Shown here one piece after another: positions 27,430-36,730 of a stretch of DNA of 64,000 nt. Source of the stretch: Campylobacter insulaenigrae NCTC 12927 (GTDB taxonomy: Bacteria > Campylobacterota > Campylobacteria > Campylobacterales > Campylobacteraceae); assembly GCF_000816185.1 (NCBI RefSeq), contig NZ_CP007770.1, forward strand, positions 1,364,001 through 1,428,000, read 5' to 3'. Position 1 is the first letter of the stretch. Each line of letters starts with the position of its first letter. The position numbers and the translations under genes were made by a program. The notes beneath the pieces were generated by a model. The model saw nothing but the letters and a program-made list of their open reading frames with translations, had not been told where the DNA came from and did not search any database.

Positions 27430-27771
27430 ATGCAAAACAATTCTACAAAACATCTTGTGAGACTTTTCTTATTTTTGATTTTACTTATAAATACGGCTTT
27501 TGCGTACAAAGATCAAGGAATTTTACAAAATGTTTCAAGGAATTCCATCAGTTTAAAAACTAATTCAAACGATAATCTTATAGTAATCATCCTACCACAA
27601 ACACAGATCGAAATTTATGCTTGTGGTATTTTTGGTAGCAATAAAAAATTAGCAGGAATTAAAGATTTAAGATTAGGTAGTCTTGTCAAAATTAATGCAA
27701 ATAAAAATGAAAATATAATCGTAGCCGATAAAGTCTTAGTCGAGTGTGATGATAAAAGACGAGCTTATTAA
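27430..27771 (+). CDS. small exported protein, second of two tandem paralogues
   Basis: A 113-residue protein with a signal peptide ending LINTAFA before YKDQG. The mature part lines up with its neighbour: GILQNVSRNSISLKTNS, ILPQTQIEIYACGIFG with the same cysteine-glycine motif, IKDLRLGSLVKI, and the end ECDDKRRAY against CKKRAY. The pair therefore arose by duplication, but identity is low. Both cysteines are kept, so a conserved disulfide is likely. It is convergent with and overlaps the MscS gene stop by 4 bases. Confidence 0.72.
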   Translation: MQNNSTKHLVRLFLFLILLINTAFAYKDQGILQNVSRNSISLKTNSNDNLIVIILPQTQIEIYACGIFGSNKKLAGIKDLRLGSLVKINANKNENIIVADKVLVECDDKRRAY

Positions 27772-29642
27772 GTCAAAAGCTCTTCTTTTTGTTCAGTATT
27801 TATTTTTTCTATATAAAGACTTTGAGATGGAAAAGCAAAGCTTAATTCATTTTTATCTACAATTTTCATAATTTCAAGTAAAATGCGTTGTCTAGCTTCC
27901 CTAAAGCCAGCTGCATCTACTGCCTTGGTATAAAAATATACCTCTATATCAATAGAACTTGCACCAAAACCACTTACTGCAACATAAGTATTATTTTTAT
28001 AGCCTTCTAAATCATTTACAGAAACTAAATTTTCTCTATATTTAGCTCTTGATCCACCAAGTTTCAATGCACTATCATCTACTTGAGCTATTAATGGGCT
28101 AGTAGCAAGCAAATATCTAATATCATCTACAAGTTGTTCTAATTGATGTGGCTTGGCATCATATGTCACACCCACATATATTTTCACATGACGGCCAATT
28201 TTTCTTTTACTCCAATTTTTGATATTAGCCCCCATAATAGTTGAATTTGGCAAAAACACTAAAGAATTATCAAATGTTCTAATAGTAGTCTTTCTAAGAC
28301 CTATTTCTACTATAGTACCTTCTACTCCAGAAATTTCAACCCAATCACCTTGATTAAAACTATTATCAAACAATAAAAGCACAGATGCAAAAAAATTCGC
28401 AATTATATCTTTAGCTGCCAATGCAACCGCTAAACCACCTATACCTAAAGATGCAATCAGTGCTGAAATATTAAAACCCAAATGTGCCAAAACAAACAAT
28501 GTGGCTATGACGATGATAATAAAATATAAAATTTTGATAATTAAATTAACAACTTCTCTTTTGCCACTTTTTTCAGCTAATTTAGATATGACTACCATAC
28601 CATAACTGTCAAAAATACTAATTACAATCCAAGCACTCAAGATAGCATATACTATGTACAATGCATTACTTATTCTTATATCAACTGGAGCTGGATAATA
28701 AACAATAGTAAAACAAATTCCTATAGCATATATTAACAAAAACCACCCTATGGGATTTTGTAATTTTGCAAGAAAATGTGTTTTTAATTCCACATTTGCT
28801 AAATTTTGTCTAAATAATTTCATCAAAATAAAAGATAAAATTTTAGCAAGATAAAATTTCAAAGAATAAAAAAATACAACAACCAAAATTGAAATAACAA
28901 TCTTTCCAACATTAACTTTTTCGATGGAAGTCTTGTGATTAATATAATTAATCGCATTTTGCAAACCAAGCTCATTAAACAAAAAATTAGTTTCTAATAA
29001 TTTTGCATTATTTCTTAGATAAAGTAAAATCTCATTGTATGATTTAATCGTAGTTTTTAGATTCTCTTCTTTTTCTTCTAAAACTTTAATTTTTTCTATA
29101 TCATTTATCTTTTCCTTTTCTAGTAAAAAATTAAATTTTATATCTTCTTTCAAAAGCTCTATCGCATTATCTACAATAGAACGAATTTTACTACTTTGAG
29201 CCCCTTGTATAAAAATTTTTTCAAGCTCAAAAATACAAAAATAAAAATGCTCTGAAGCAACTAGATTTATTAATTTTACTCTACTATCTATATACTCAAA
29301 ATATTGTTTTTTTGCTTGAGCATACTCTACTTTTTTTTCCAAATTATTTTTTGTATTCAAAAATGCTTCAACTTCTTTTTCATCGACTTTTTGTGAAATC
29401 ATCCTTAAAGGAATTTGAGTTAGTATATCTTGTTTTTGTTTTTCTATTTCTCTTATATTATCTTGATAATCACTAGTATTATTATCTGATCCATTAAAAC
29501 TTTCTAACACAAAATTTAATTCTATATAATTTTGAACCAAATAAAAGATGCTATTTTTATCTATCTTAGTTTCATTATTTTCTTGAGCATTTGTAAAGCT
29601 AATACAGCAACAAAATAATATAAAAATAAATATTTTTTTCAT
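27768..29642 (-). CDS. MscS-family mechanosensitive ion channel
   Basis: A 624-residue channel that opens under membrane tension to release solutes. A signal peptide (about residues 1-19) is followed by a coiled periplasmic domain to about residue 240 and several membrane helices. The MscS pore helix is rich in Gly/Ala (IASLGIGGLAVALAAKDIIANFFAS, shown by its core AALIASLGIGGLAVALA near residue 395). The cytoplasmic beta domain has FNQGDWVEISGVEGTIVEIGLR. The long N-terminal part makes it a larger MscS relative. It overlaps canB by 4 bases (ATGA) and is translated with it. Confidence 0.9.
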   Translation of the reverse strand: MKKIFIFILFCCCISFTNAQENNETKIDKNSIFYLVQNYIELNFVLESFNGSDNNTSDYQDNIREIEKQKQDILTQIPLRMISQKVDEKEVEAFLNTKNNLEKKVEYAQAKKQYFEYIDSRVKLINLVASEHFYFCIFELEKIFIQGAQSSKIRSIVDNAIELLKEDIKFNFLLEKEKINDIEKIKVLEEKEENLKTTIKSYNEILLYLRNNAKLLETNFLFNELGLQNAINYINHKTSIEKVNVGKIVISILVVVFFYSLKFYLAKILSFILMKLFRQNLANVELKTHFLAKLQNPIGWFLLIYAIGICFTIVYYPAPVDIRISNALYIVYAILSAWIVISIFDSYGMVVISKLAEKSGKREVVNLIIKILYFIIIVIATLFVLAHLGFNISALIASLGIGGLAVALAAKDIIANFFASVLLLFDNSFNQGDWVEISGVEGTIVEIGLRKTTIRTFDNSLVFLPNSTIMGANIKNWSKRKIGRHVKIYVGVTYDAKPHQLEQLVDDIRYLLATSPLIAQVDDSALKLGGSRAKYRENLVSVNDLEGYKNNTYVAVSGFGASSIDIEVYFYTKAVDAAGFREARQRILLEIMKIVDKNELSFAFPSQSLYIEKINTEQKEELLT

Positions 29643-30271
29643 GGACGCCTCTCTTGAATTAAAACAAAATTTTCAAAATTAAAATCATATTCGTAAATTT
29701 CACCTGTCTCGATAATATAATACCATGCATGAATTTCTATTTCTTTATTATTTAATGCTTCTTCAATACCTGGATAAGTAAGTAAATTTTGTAAAGAATT
29801 AACTAAATTCATCTTTTCAGTCATCCAAGCTCTCATAGCTCTATCATTTTGAGCTATTTTCAATACTTTATTTTTAATAGGCTCTAATAAAGTAAGCCAT
29901 TTTTTTACATTAGGCATACATTTTAAATCATCCACATCAGCATATAAAGCTGCACATCCCCCACAATTACTGTGACCGCAAACAATAATATTTCTAATGT
30001 GTAAAGAATTAAATGCATATTCAATTGCTGAAGTAGTAGCTAAAAAATCATCTCCTATCCTATAAGGTGGCACTATATTACCAATATTTCTTATTACAAA
30101 AAGCTCACCAGGTCCTGTATTGGTAATTAAATTAGGTATTACTCTTGAATCAGCACAACCAATAAATAACGTATGAGGATTTTGATTATTTTTTAAACTT
30201 TCAAATAATTGTGCATGCTCTTTAAAATCTTCTTGCATAAATTTCAAAGCACCATCGATTAAATCTTTCAA
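29639..30271 (-). CDS. canB: beta-class carbonic anhydrase
   Basis: Interconverts CO2 and bicarbonate, needed by capnophilic Campylobacter. Zinc ligands and the catalytic Asp/Arg pair are present: IGCADSRVIPN near residue 37 and VCGHSNCGGCAALY near residue 98 (His and Cys ligands). At 210 residues with a typical plant-type beta-CA pattern, there is no signal peptide, so it is cytoplasmic. It is coupled to the MscS gene and divergent from the Bax-inhibitor-like gene. Confidence 0.94.
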   Translation of the reverse strand: MKDLIDGALKFMQEDFKEHAQLFESLKNNQNPHTLFIGCADSRVIPNLITNTGPGELFVIRNIGNIVPPYRIGDDFLATTSAIEYAFNSLHIRNIIVCGHSNCGGCAALYADVDDLKCMPNVKKWLTLLEPIKNKVLKIAQNDRAMRAWMTEKMNLVNSLQNLLTYPGIEEALNNKEIEIHAWYYIIETGEIYEYDFNFENFVLIQERRP

Positions 30272-30427
30272 AAATTTCCTTTAACATATCATTGTAAAAT
30301 TATACTTAATATTAGCACTTTTTCAAAATAATGCAGATCCTGTTTTTATTTATCTTAATCTTTCATTTATCTTTTTTTTGTAAATTTAAGATCTTTAAAA
30401 TAAATTTAAAATATTTGGAGGAATTTT

Positions 30428-31129
30428 ATGAGTCTTTACGATAGAGATTACTCAAACTCTAAAACTCAAGAATTTGAAGGTTATACTGGAAGTGATTTAA
30501 GTATTTTTATAAAACAAACCTATCAACTTTTTGCCGCTTCTTTACTAGCTGCAACCGCTGGAGCTTATGTTGGAATTTATGCATTAGCAGGCCTTTTTAT
30601 ACAATCACAAGCAACTTTTTGGATTTTATTTATTGTTGAATTAGGATTATTATTTGCTTTACAATGGAAAAAAAGAGAAGCTCCTTTAAATTTAATTTTG
30701 CTTTTTGGATTTACTTTTTGTTCTGGATTGACTTTAACGCCACTTTTATATTCAGTATTAGCTATACCTGCTGGAGCTAGCATTATAGCACAAGCATTTG
30801 CACTTACCACTGTTTCATTTGGTGCTCTAAGTATATTTGCAATGAATACAAAAAAAGATTTCACCGTAATGGGTAAAATGCTGTTTGTGGCATTAATCGT
30901 TATTGTCGTAGCTTCTTTAATTAATATATTTTTTCAAAGCTCTATTTTAAGTTTGGCTATTTCAGGAATCGGTGCGATTTTGTTTTCATTCTACATTCTC
31001 TATGATACTCAAAACATTATAAAAGGAAATTACGAAACACCTATCGAAGGTGCTGTTGCACTTTATCTTGATTTTATCAATCTTTTTATATCTCTTCTTA
31101 ATATTTTAAGAAGCTTTAATAGCAGATAA
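30428..31129 (+). CDS. Bax inhibitor-1/YccA-family membrane protein
   Basis: A 233-residue protein with seven predicted membrane helices. Late helices contain ILYDTQNIIKG, a conserved Asp-bearing motif of the BI-1 family, and the C-terminus is YLDFINLFISLLNILRSF, also typical. Bacterial members can act as pH-sensitive Ca2+ leak channels or bind FtsH, but the role here is unknown. A strong ribosome-binding site (GGAGG) precedes the ATG and a strong terminator follows, so it is a single-gene unit. Confidence 0.9.
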   Translation: MSLYDRDYSNSKTQEFEGYTGSDLSIFIKQTYQLFAASLLAATAGAYVGIYALAGLFIQSQATFWILFIVELGLLFALQWKKREAPLNLILLFGFTFCSGLTLTPLLYSVLAIPAGASIIAQAFALTTVSFGALSIFAMNTKKDFTVMGKMLFVALIVIVVASLINIFFQSSILSLAISGIGAILFSFYILYDTQNIIKGNYETPIEGAVALYLDFINLFISLLNILRSFNSR

Positions 31130-31168
31130 AAATTTACGAGAGTAACTCTCGTAAATTTCTTTTTTTTC
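31130..31168 (+). terminator. rho-independent terminator after the Bax-inhibitor-like gene
   Basis: AAATTTACGAGAG (31130-31142) pairs with CTCTCGTAAATTT (31146-31158) around a TAA loop, followed by a T-run. It is the strongest hairpin seen in the window. Confidence 0.9.
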
Positions 31169-31233
31169 TTTCAAGTTTATATCAAGCTTTTTAAGTTAAA
31201 ATAACTTTTTTTGTATATTATCAAGGAATATCA

Positions 31234-31566
31234 ATGATTACTCTTTTAATTTTCTTACAATTTGCAATTGTTATTATTATTTGTATTGCAGTTTTACTTC
31301 AAAAAAGCTCAAGCATAGGACTTGGTGCATATAGTGGAAGCAATGAAAGTTTATTTGGTGCTAAAGGGCCAGCTGGATTTTTAGCAAAATTTACTTTTAT
31401 TATGGGATTGTTATTAATAGCGAATACGGTAGCTTTAAGCTATATGTATAATAATGCCAATTCGAATTCTTTAGCTGAAAAAGCTGAGCAAATTCTACCA
31501 AAAATACCTGAATCAAACACTACTATTCCTAACGCGCCGATGATGGAAACTAATACTAGTAAATAA
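31234..31566 (+). CDS. secG: preprotein translocase subunit SecG
   Basis: A 110-residue inner-membrane part of the SecYEG channel. Two membrane helices frame the conserved loop [25 protein letters not shown] (core [11 protein letters not shown]), followed by a polar tail rich in Asn, Thr and Pro. The order secG-frr-pyrE with 10- and 1-base gaps is conserved in Campylobacter and supports the call. Confidence 0.93.
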   Translation: MITLLIFLQFAIVIIICIAVLLQKSSSIGLGAYSGSNESLFGAKGPAGFLAKFTFIMGLLLIANTVALSYMYNNANSNSLAEKAEQILPKIPESNTTIPNAPMMETNTSK

Positions 31567-31576
31567 AGGAAAAAAT

Positions 31577-32134
31577 ATGCTAAACGAAATCTATACTAAA
31601 CAAAAACAACACTCAGATAAAAGTTTAGAAAATTTAAGAAAAGATTTTACCACAATAAGGACTGGCAAAGTAAATATTAATATACTTGATCATGTTCACG
31701 TAGATTATTATGGAAACGCGACTCCACTGAATCAAGTGGCAACAGTTTTAGCAACTGATGCTTCTACCATCAGCATTACTCCTTGGGAAAAACCTATGTT
31801 AAAAACTATAGAAAGTGCTATTGCGGCAGCAAACATAGGTGTAAATCCAAACAATGATGGAGAAAGTATAAAATTATTTTTTCCTCCTATGACGAGAGAA
31901 CAAAGAGAAGAAAATGCTAAAAATGCTAAAGCTATGGGTGAAAAAGCTAAAGTAGCCATAAGAAATATTAGAAAAGATGCTAATGATTCTGTAAAAAAAC
32001 TTGAAAAAGATAAAACTATTTCAGAAGATGAAGCTAAAAAAGCTTATGATGAAGTTCAAAAATTAACCGATAATTACACTGCCAAAGTAGACGAATTAGT
32101 AAAAAATAAAGAAGTAGAATTACTAAAGGTTTGA
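31577..32134 (+). CDS. frr: ribosome recycling factor
   Basis: Splits ribosomes from mRNA after termination together with EF-G. The three-helix bundle segment [23 protein letters not shown] and the end [15 protein letters not shown] are typical, as is the 185-residue length. It sits 10 bases after secG, with pyrE starting one base after its stop. Confidence 0.96.
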   Translation: MLNEIYTKQKQHSDKSLENLRKDFTTIRTGKVNINILDHVHVDYYGNATPLNQVATVLATDASTISITPWEKPMLKTIESAIAAANIGVNPNNDGESIKLFFPPMTREQREENAKNAKAMGEKAKVAIRNIRKDANDSVKKLEKDKTISEDEAKKAYDEVQKLTDNYTAKVDELVKNKEVELLKV

Positions 32135-32135
32135 T

Positions 32136-32744
32136 ATGAATTTAGAGCAAATTTATAAAGATTGTGGAGCATACTTACAAGGTCATTTTTTACTTAGTTC
32201 TGGAAAACACTCTGAATTTTATCTCCAGAGTGCTAAAGTTTTAGAAAGTCCAAAACTTGCTGGAAAATTATGCGATGAATTAGCTAAGATAATCACAAAC
32301 TACAATATTGAATTTGATAGCATTTGTTCTCCAGCACTTGGTGGAATTTTAGCTGGCTATGAATTAGCAAGAGCTTGCAACAAACGCTTTATTTTCACAG
32401 AGCGCGTTGATGGCATAATGACTCTTAGACGCGGATTTGAAATTCAAAAAGATGAAAAATTTATTGTGTGCGAAGATATTATAACAACAGGTGGTTCAGC
32501 ACTTGAAAGCGCTAAAATCATAGAAAAACTGGGAGGGAAAGTAGTCGCTTTTGCAGCATTGGCAAATCGTGGTTTTTGTTCGGTCAAAAATTTGAATAAT
32601 CCAAGATTAGATACTGCTAAATTACCAGAAAATTTACCACTTTTTACCTTGGGTAATTTTGACTTTGAAATCTATGAAGCAAATATTTGTCCTCTTTGTA
32701 AAAATGGTAGTCAAGCTATTAAACCGGGTAGTCGTGGCAATTAA
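32136..32744 (+). CDS. pyrE: orotate phosphoribosyltransferase
   Basis: Converts orotate and PRPP to orotidine monophosphate in pyrimidine synthesis. The PRPP-binding loop [14 protein letters not shown] is near residue 112, and [13 protein letters not shown] near the N-terminus is also conserved. The 202 residues end in a CPLCKNG cysteine pair, seen in epsilonproteobacterial members. It is part of the secG-frr-pyrE operon. Confidence 0.95.
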   Translation: MNLEQIYKDCGAYLQGHFLLSSGKHSEFYLQSAKVLESPKLAGKLCDELAKIITNYNIEFDSICSPALGGILAGYELARACNKRFIFTERVDGIMTLRRGFEIQKDEKFIVCEDIITTGGSALESAKIIEKLGGKVVAFAALANRGFCSVKNLNNPRLDTAKLPENLPLFTLGNFDFEIYEANICPLCKNGSQAIKPGSRGN

Positions 32745-32752
32745 AAATCATA

Positions 32753-33172
32753 ATGAAAACAAAGGCAAAATTAGCATCTCGTTTTTTACGTTTTAAAGCT
32801 TTTTTGATAGATATTTTTTTATTATATGTGCCAATCTTATATTTATTTTATTTTATTTTAGGTTCCAAAGAAGCTTTTTTAAATAATCAGTTCATCGTTT
32901 TTTTTTGCTCTTTTGTATTTGGTCTTATTCAAGCTATATTTTTAGCTAAAAAAGCTCAAAGTCCTGGATTTAAAGCCTATGATTTATATTTAATCAATAT
33001 AAAAACAGGAAAAAAATTAAATTTTTTTCAAATAATATTTAGATATATTATTTTTATAGTCAGTTTTGGTTTGCTCATAGGATTTATTGTGAGCTTTTTA
33101 AGAAAAGATACTTTAGCACTACATGATGTATTAAGTCAAAGTATTATTGTTGTAAGGATAAAAAATGAATAG
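32753..33172 (+). CDS. RDD-family membrane protein
   Basis: A 139-residue protein with the RDD pattern: ASRFLRFKAFLIDIFLLYVP at the start (arginine then an aspartate in the first membrane helix) and a final HDVLSQSIIV segment that is common in the family. Three membrane helices are predicted. The function is not established; some relatives are Na+/H+ exchangers. It overlaps nrdB by 8 bases and lies 8 bases after pyrE. Confidence 0.85.
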   Translation: MKTKAKLASRFLRFKAFLIDIFLLYVPILYLFYFILGSKEAFLNNQFIVFFCSFVFGLIQAIFLAKKAQSPGFKAYDLYLINIKTGKKLNFFQIIFRYIIFIVSFGLLIGFIVSFLRKDTLALHDVLSQSIIVVRIKNE

Positions 33173-34187
33173 AAAAAGAATTTATAACCCTCAATCAAAT
33201 GAAAGTTTAAACGACAGAAAAGTATTTAATGGAAATCCCCATGGGATTTTAAATTTCACTAAGGCAAAATACACTTGGGCTTTAAAACTTTGGGATTTAA
33301 TGGAAGCTAATACATGGTTTCCAAAAGAAGTAGATACCACCAAAGATGCCCTTGATTATCGCTGTAATCTTACATCAGCTGAAAAAAGAATGTATGATTT
33401 AGTATGGTCACAACTTATTTCTATGGATAGTTTTCAAACTAATAATTTAGCAGACAACATCAACCCTTATATCACCGCACCTGAAATTAATGCTGTTTTA
33501 GCACGACAAGCTTATGAAGAAGCAAATCATTCAAAATCGTATGCAGTAATGGTTGAAGCCATTTGCGAAAATACTGATTTAATCTATGAAATGGAAAAAC
33601 ATGATGAAACCTTGCGAGAAAAAAATGATTTTATTTCTAGTATTTATGAAGAATTAGCTGGAGAAGTAAATGATGATAAGCTTTTACTAGCTATGGTAGC
33701 AAATCAAATTTTAGAAGGGGTATATTTTTATAGTGGTTTTACTGCGATTTATGCCCTTGCTCGTGCGGGAAAAATGCTAGGTTCAGCACAAATGATACGA
33801 TTTATTCAAAGAGATGAAATAACCCATTTGCTACTTTTTCAAAATATGATTAATTCGGTTCGTAAAGAAAGACCTGATTTATTTCACGAAGCAAATATAA
33901 ATAAAATATACGATATGTTTAAAAAAGCTGGAGAGCTTGAAATCAAATGGGGTAAATATATCACACAAAATCAGATTATGGGCTTTACAGATGATATCAT
34001 AGAAGAATACATTCATTATCTTGTAGATCAAAGACTTATAGCTATTAATTTAGATAAAATTTACAATGCACAACATCCTATTAAATGGGTAGACGATTTT
34101 TCTAAATTTAACGACCAAAAAAGCAATTTCTTCGAGAGTAAAGTAACAAATTACTCAAAAGGAAGTTTAAGTTTTGATGACTTTTAG
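33165..34187 (+). CDS. nrdB: ribonucleotide reductase small subunit (class I beta)
   Basis: Holds the metal-radical centre that drives dNTP formation. Metal ligands are seen in QAYEEANHSKSYAV, ELAGEVNDDK and QRDEITHLLLFQ. The 340 residues fit NrdB. The large subunit gene is not in this window. The start overlaps the RDD gene by 8 bases. A hairpin over the last codons (34169-34198) may end transcription. Confidence 0.94.
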   Translation: MNRKRIYNPQSNESLNDRKVFNGNPHGILNFTKAKYTWALKLWDLMEANTWFPKEVDTTKDALDYRCNLTSAEKRMYDLVWSQLISMDSFQTNNLADNINPYITAPEINAVLARQAYEEANHSKSYAVMVEAICENTDLIYEMEKHDETLREKNDFISSIYEELAGEVNDDKLLLAMVANQILEGVYFYSGFTAIYALARAGKMLGSAQMIRFIQRDEITHLLLFQNMINSVRKERPDLFHEANINKIYDMFKKAGELEIKWGKYITQNQIMGFTDDIIEEYIHYLVDQRLIAINLDKIYNAQHPIKWVDDFSKFNDQKSNFFESKVTNYSKGSLSFDDF

Positions 34188-34198
34188 TCTCAAAACTT
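34169..34198 (+). terminator. hairpin at the end of nrdB
   Basis: AAGTTTTGA (34169-34177) pairs with TCAAAACTT (34190-34198), with an inner GAC/GTC pair. No immediate T-run follows, so termination is uncertain. Confidence 0.4.
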
Positions 34199-34312
34199 AA
34201 AACCATTATACAAATTTATAATATTTTTTTATTCTTTATTAATATTTTATTTTTATTTAACATTTTGTTATAAAATTATTCACTTTTTATAATTCACTAT
34301 TTAGGAGTCATT

Positions 34313-34480
34313 ATGGAATTTTTAGAACTTTTGTTAATTCTAATTGCCATAATCTTAATGATAGCAAAACCAGAAAAAGAAAAGCTTGCTTTTTCTATAC
34401 TTGTAATATCATGGGCTATTATGGTATTTGACTATTTAGGTCGTAAATCAGGCGCAATTTTAAGCCTAATCAATTTATAA
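34313..34480 (+). CDS. dba: Dba, small membrane protein needed with DsbI
   Basis: A 55-residue protein, MEFLELLLILIAIILMIA followed by a second hydrophobic stretch, giving two short membrane segments with a KPEKEK loop. Size, topology and position directly ahead of dsbI match C. jejuni Dba, which is co-translated with DsbI and needed for its activity. The ribosome-binding site TTAGGAG precedes the ATG by 6 bases. Its stop is at 34478-34480, inside the ribosome-binding region of dsbI, so coupling is expected. It is too short for many ORF searches. Confidence 0.85.
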   Translation: MEFLELLLILIAIILMIAKPEKEKLAFSILVISWAIMVFDYLGRKSGAILSLINL

Positions 34481-34490
34481 GGTGGAATAT

Positions 34491-36008
34491 ATGTGTGATA
34501 TTAATAAAACTAAATTCTTTTATTTTTTAATGTGTCTAGCAGGGTTTTTAATTATTTTATTACCTGTAGGTATAGCAAATTTAATATTTGGCTATGTATT
34601 GGCTGATAGTCCTTGCACATCTTGTTGGGGACAAAGAGAATCTATGGTTTTCATTGGTGTGGCCGCTTTATTTATAGTTCGCTATGGTGTTAAAGGTAAA
34701 TTTTTAGCTTTTCTTTTAATAGCAACGGCTTTTGGATTATGGCAATCATTCAATCACATTGCAGGTCATGCTCATCGTGATCTTGATCAAGGTTTTGGCT
34801 TACCTATTTTTGGCTTACACACTTATTTTTGGGCTGAAGTAGTTTTTTGGGCAGTAGTGTTGTTATTAGGTGTAATTTTTGCATTTGCTCCTAAGTTTGG
34901 TTCATTTGAAAAAGAAATGGAAGGATCAAGCTTTAGACAACTCACCAAATTTAATTTAATAGCAATGAGCATAACAGCTCTTATTATAGCTTCTAATGTA
35001 TTTCAAGCTTTTGTAAGTACAGGTATCCCTCCATATAGTGGACAAGGTGATCCAGTGCGTTTTAGTTTAAATCCAAAATACATAATCTGGGATGATTCTG
35101 GATGGAATAAAAGATGGAATGGTATATCTTTCTTAGGTAAGCGTGATGTTAAAGAACCTGATTTTGCATTTGCACCAGCAAGTGATAAACTTGGCATCAA
35201 ATTCGATAATAATATTAGCAATAGTCCATTTACACATATTGATGAAAATTTAAAAATTATTAATGAAATGAAAATTGACATTGCAAAACCTCTTAATACG
35301 CTTGATTATATTAATGGAGAATATGTAGCAAGCTCAAAATATGACGTATATTTTCTAGACAATAGCTTCAAAATTAAAGAAGATTTTATTTTAGATCCAT
35401 ATTTTTCTGCTACTATTAATCCAATAGTTGGAATTATTCCTTATTTAGATGATAAGTATATCTTAATGGGCTCAAACAAAACATTTTTAAGATTTGGTAA
35501 AAATCCAAATGCAGATGATGCTTTACAATATGCTGATTTTATGAAAGGTTCAGATAAATTTGAAGGACAAGGAAAAGATTTGGGTCGTGGAAGAATTGAT
35601 ACTATAAGAGCTAAATTCAATCACATTGCAAGCACTGCAACTGATAATGATTTTATGTATGTTGCAACTACTCCAAATAATAAAGATATGAAAACTTTTG
35701 TTATTTCTAAAATTTCATTAGCCGACAGAGTACTTTCAGCTGAATTTACACCGAAAGCAAAATTAAAAGAAAATAAAACTCTAGGTGATCTTTATATTAC
35801 TTCTATGACTTATAAAGATGGCAAGCTTTATGCATTAAGTAAAAATCACAATGTTATTGCGGTAATAGACTTAGATAAAGAAGAAATTGTAAAAACTATT
35901 TCTTTCCCTGAAAACATTACCAATGCAAGAAGCTTATTCTTTAAAAATGGAAAAATCAACATTCTTTCTTATCAAGATAATGCAAATATTCTTTACGCAC
36001 TTGATTAA
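34491..36008 (+). CDS. dsbI: DsbI disulfide-bond oxidoreductase
   Basis: A DsbB-like membrane protein that reoxidises a periplasmic thiol oxidase, extended by a C-terminal beta-propeller-like domain. The membrane part (residues 1-160) contains the redox pair DSPCTSCWGQRE and about five helices. From about residue 180 on, the protein is beta-rich and exported, which is the DsbI feature. The ATG at 34491, 5 bases after AGGTGG, is preferred over the GTG at 34482; this gives 505 residues. It forms the dba-dsbI operon and ends with a hairpin terminator. C. jejuni dba-dsbI is reported to respond to Fur and iron, but I see no strong Fur box here. Confidence 0.92.
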   Translation: MCDINKTKFFYFLMCLAGFLIILLPVGIANLIFGYVLADSPCTSCWGQRESMVFIGVAALFIVRYGVKGKFLAFLLIATAFGLWQSFNHIAGHAHRDLDQGFGLPIFGLHTYFWAEVVFWAVVLLLGVIFAFAPKFGSFEKEMEGSSFRQLTKFNLIAMSITALIIASNVFQAFVSTGIPPYSGQGDPVRFSLNPKYIIWDDSGWNKRWNGISFLGKRDVKEPDFAFAPASDKLGIKFDNNISNSPFTHIDENLKIINEMKIDIAKPLNTLDYINGEYVASSKYDVYFLDNSFKIKEDFILDPYFSATINPIVGIIPYLDDKYILMGSNKTFLRFGKNPNADDALQYADFMKGSDKFEGQGKDLGRGRIDTIRAKFNHIASTATDNDFMYVATTPNNKDMKTFVISKISLADRVLSAEFTPKAKLKENKTLGDLYITSMTYKDGKLYALSKNHNVIAVIDLDKEEIVKTISFPENITNARSLFFKNGKINILSYQDNANILYALD

Positions 36009-36041
36009 TTTCTTAGAGCTTTAGCTCTAAGAAATGTTTTT
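36009..36041 (+). terminator. rho-independent terminator of dba-dsbI
   Basis: TTTCTTAGAGC (36009-36019) pairs with GCTCTAAGAAA (36024-36034) around TTTA, followed by TGTTTTT. Confidence 0.85.
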
Positions 36042-36094
36042 AAGTTTTATAAATAAAAACTAAGGTAAAATAACAATTTTTTAAGGGGTTGTTG

Positions 36095-36727
36095 TTGAAT
36101 CGCATATTTGAGCAAAAGCAATGTCAAACTATGGCAGAAGAAATAAAAAAAAATACCTTTATAAATGAAGAATTATTTAAAGCATTTTGTTCTACTCCAA
36201 GAGAAATCTTTTCACCTTTAAAAACTCATGCTTATAGACTTGATGCACTTCCTTTAATGGGAAATCAATGGATAAGCTCTCCATTAACCGTAGCAAAAAT
36301 GACAATGGCACTTGATTTTAAAGATGCTGATAGCATCTTAGAAATAGGATGTGGTAGCGGGTATCAAGCAGCCATTTTGAGTAAACTTATAAGAAGAGTT
36401 TTTACAATAGAACGCATAGAAAAATTGGCAATTGGTGCTATGGAAAAATTCAAAACCTTAAATTATTCAAACATACATGTGAAATTTGATGATGGTCAAA
36501 ATGGATGGAAAAACTATGCTCCATATGATAGAATCTTACTCTCTGCTTATATAGAACAAATACCAAATATTTTATTTGATCAACTAGAAGAAAATGGAAT
36601 TTTAGTCGCACCTTTATTAATAGGAAATCAACAATTTATCACAAAATTTATTAAAAAAAATAATGAAATTACCAAAGAAATTTTAGAAGAATGTCTTTTT
36701 GTTCCTATTAAAAATGGTAAAGAATAA
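36095..36727 (+). CDS. pcm: protein-L-isoaspartate O-methyltransferase
   Basis: Methylates isoaspartate in damaged proteins so it can revert to aspartate. ILEIGCGSGYQAAILSKL near residue 88 is the SAM-binding motif, and MGNQWISSPLTVAKM is the conserved substrate region. Three TTG codons run in a row at 36089, 36092 and 36095. AAGGGG at 36083-36088 is properly spaced (6 bases) only for the third, giving 210 residues starting at Asn-Arg-Ile. The length is typical for this family. Confidence 0.88.
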   Translation: MNRIFEQKQCQTMAEEIKKNTFINEELFKAFCSTPREIFSPLKTHAYRLDALPLMGNQWISSPLTVAKMTMALDFKDADSILEIGCGSGYQAAILSKLIRRVFTIERIEKLAIGAMEKFKTLNYSNIHVKFDDGQNGWKNYAPYDRILLSAYIEQIPNILFDQLEENGILVAPLLIGNQQFITKFIKKNNEITKEILEECLFVPIKNGKE

Positions 36728-36730
36728 TAT

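Noticed and set aside
34188-34312. Fur box in the dba-dsbI leader
   Set aside because: The region is AT-rich but nothing close to a GATAAT repeat pattern stands out.
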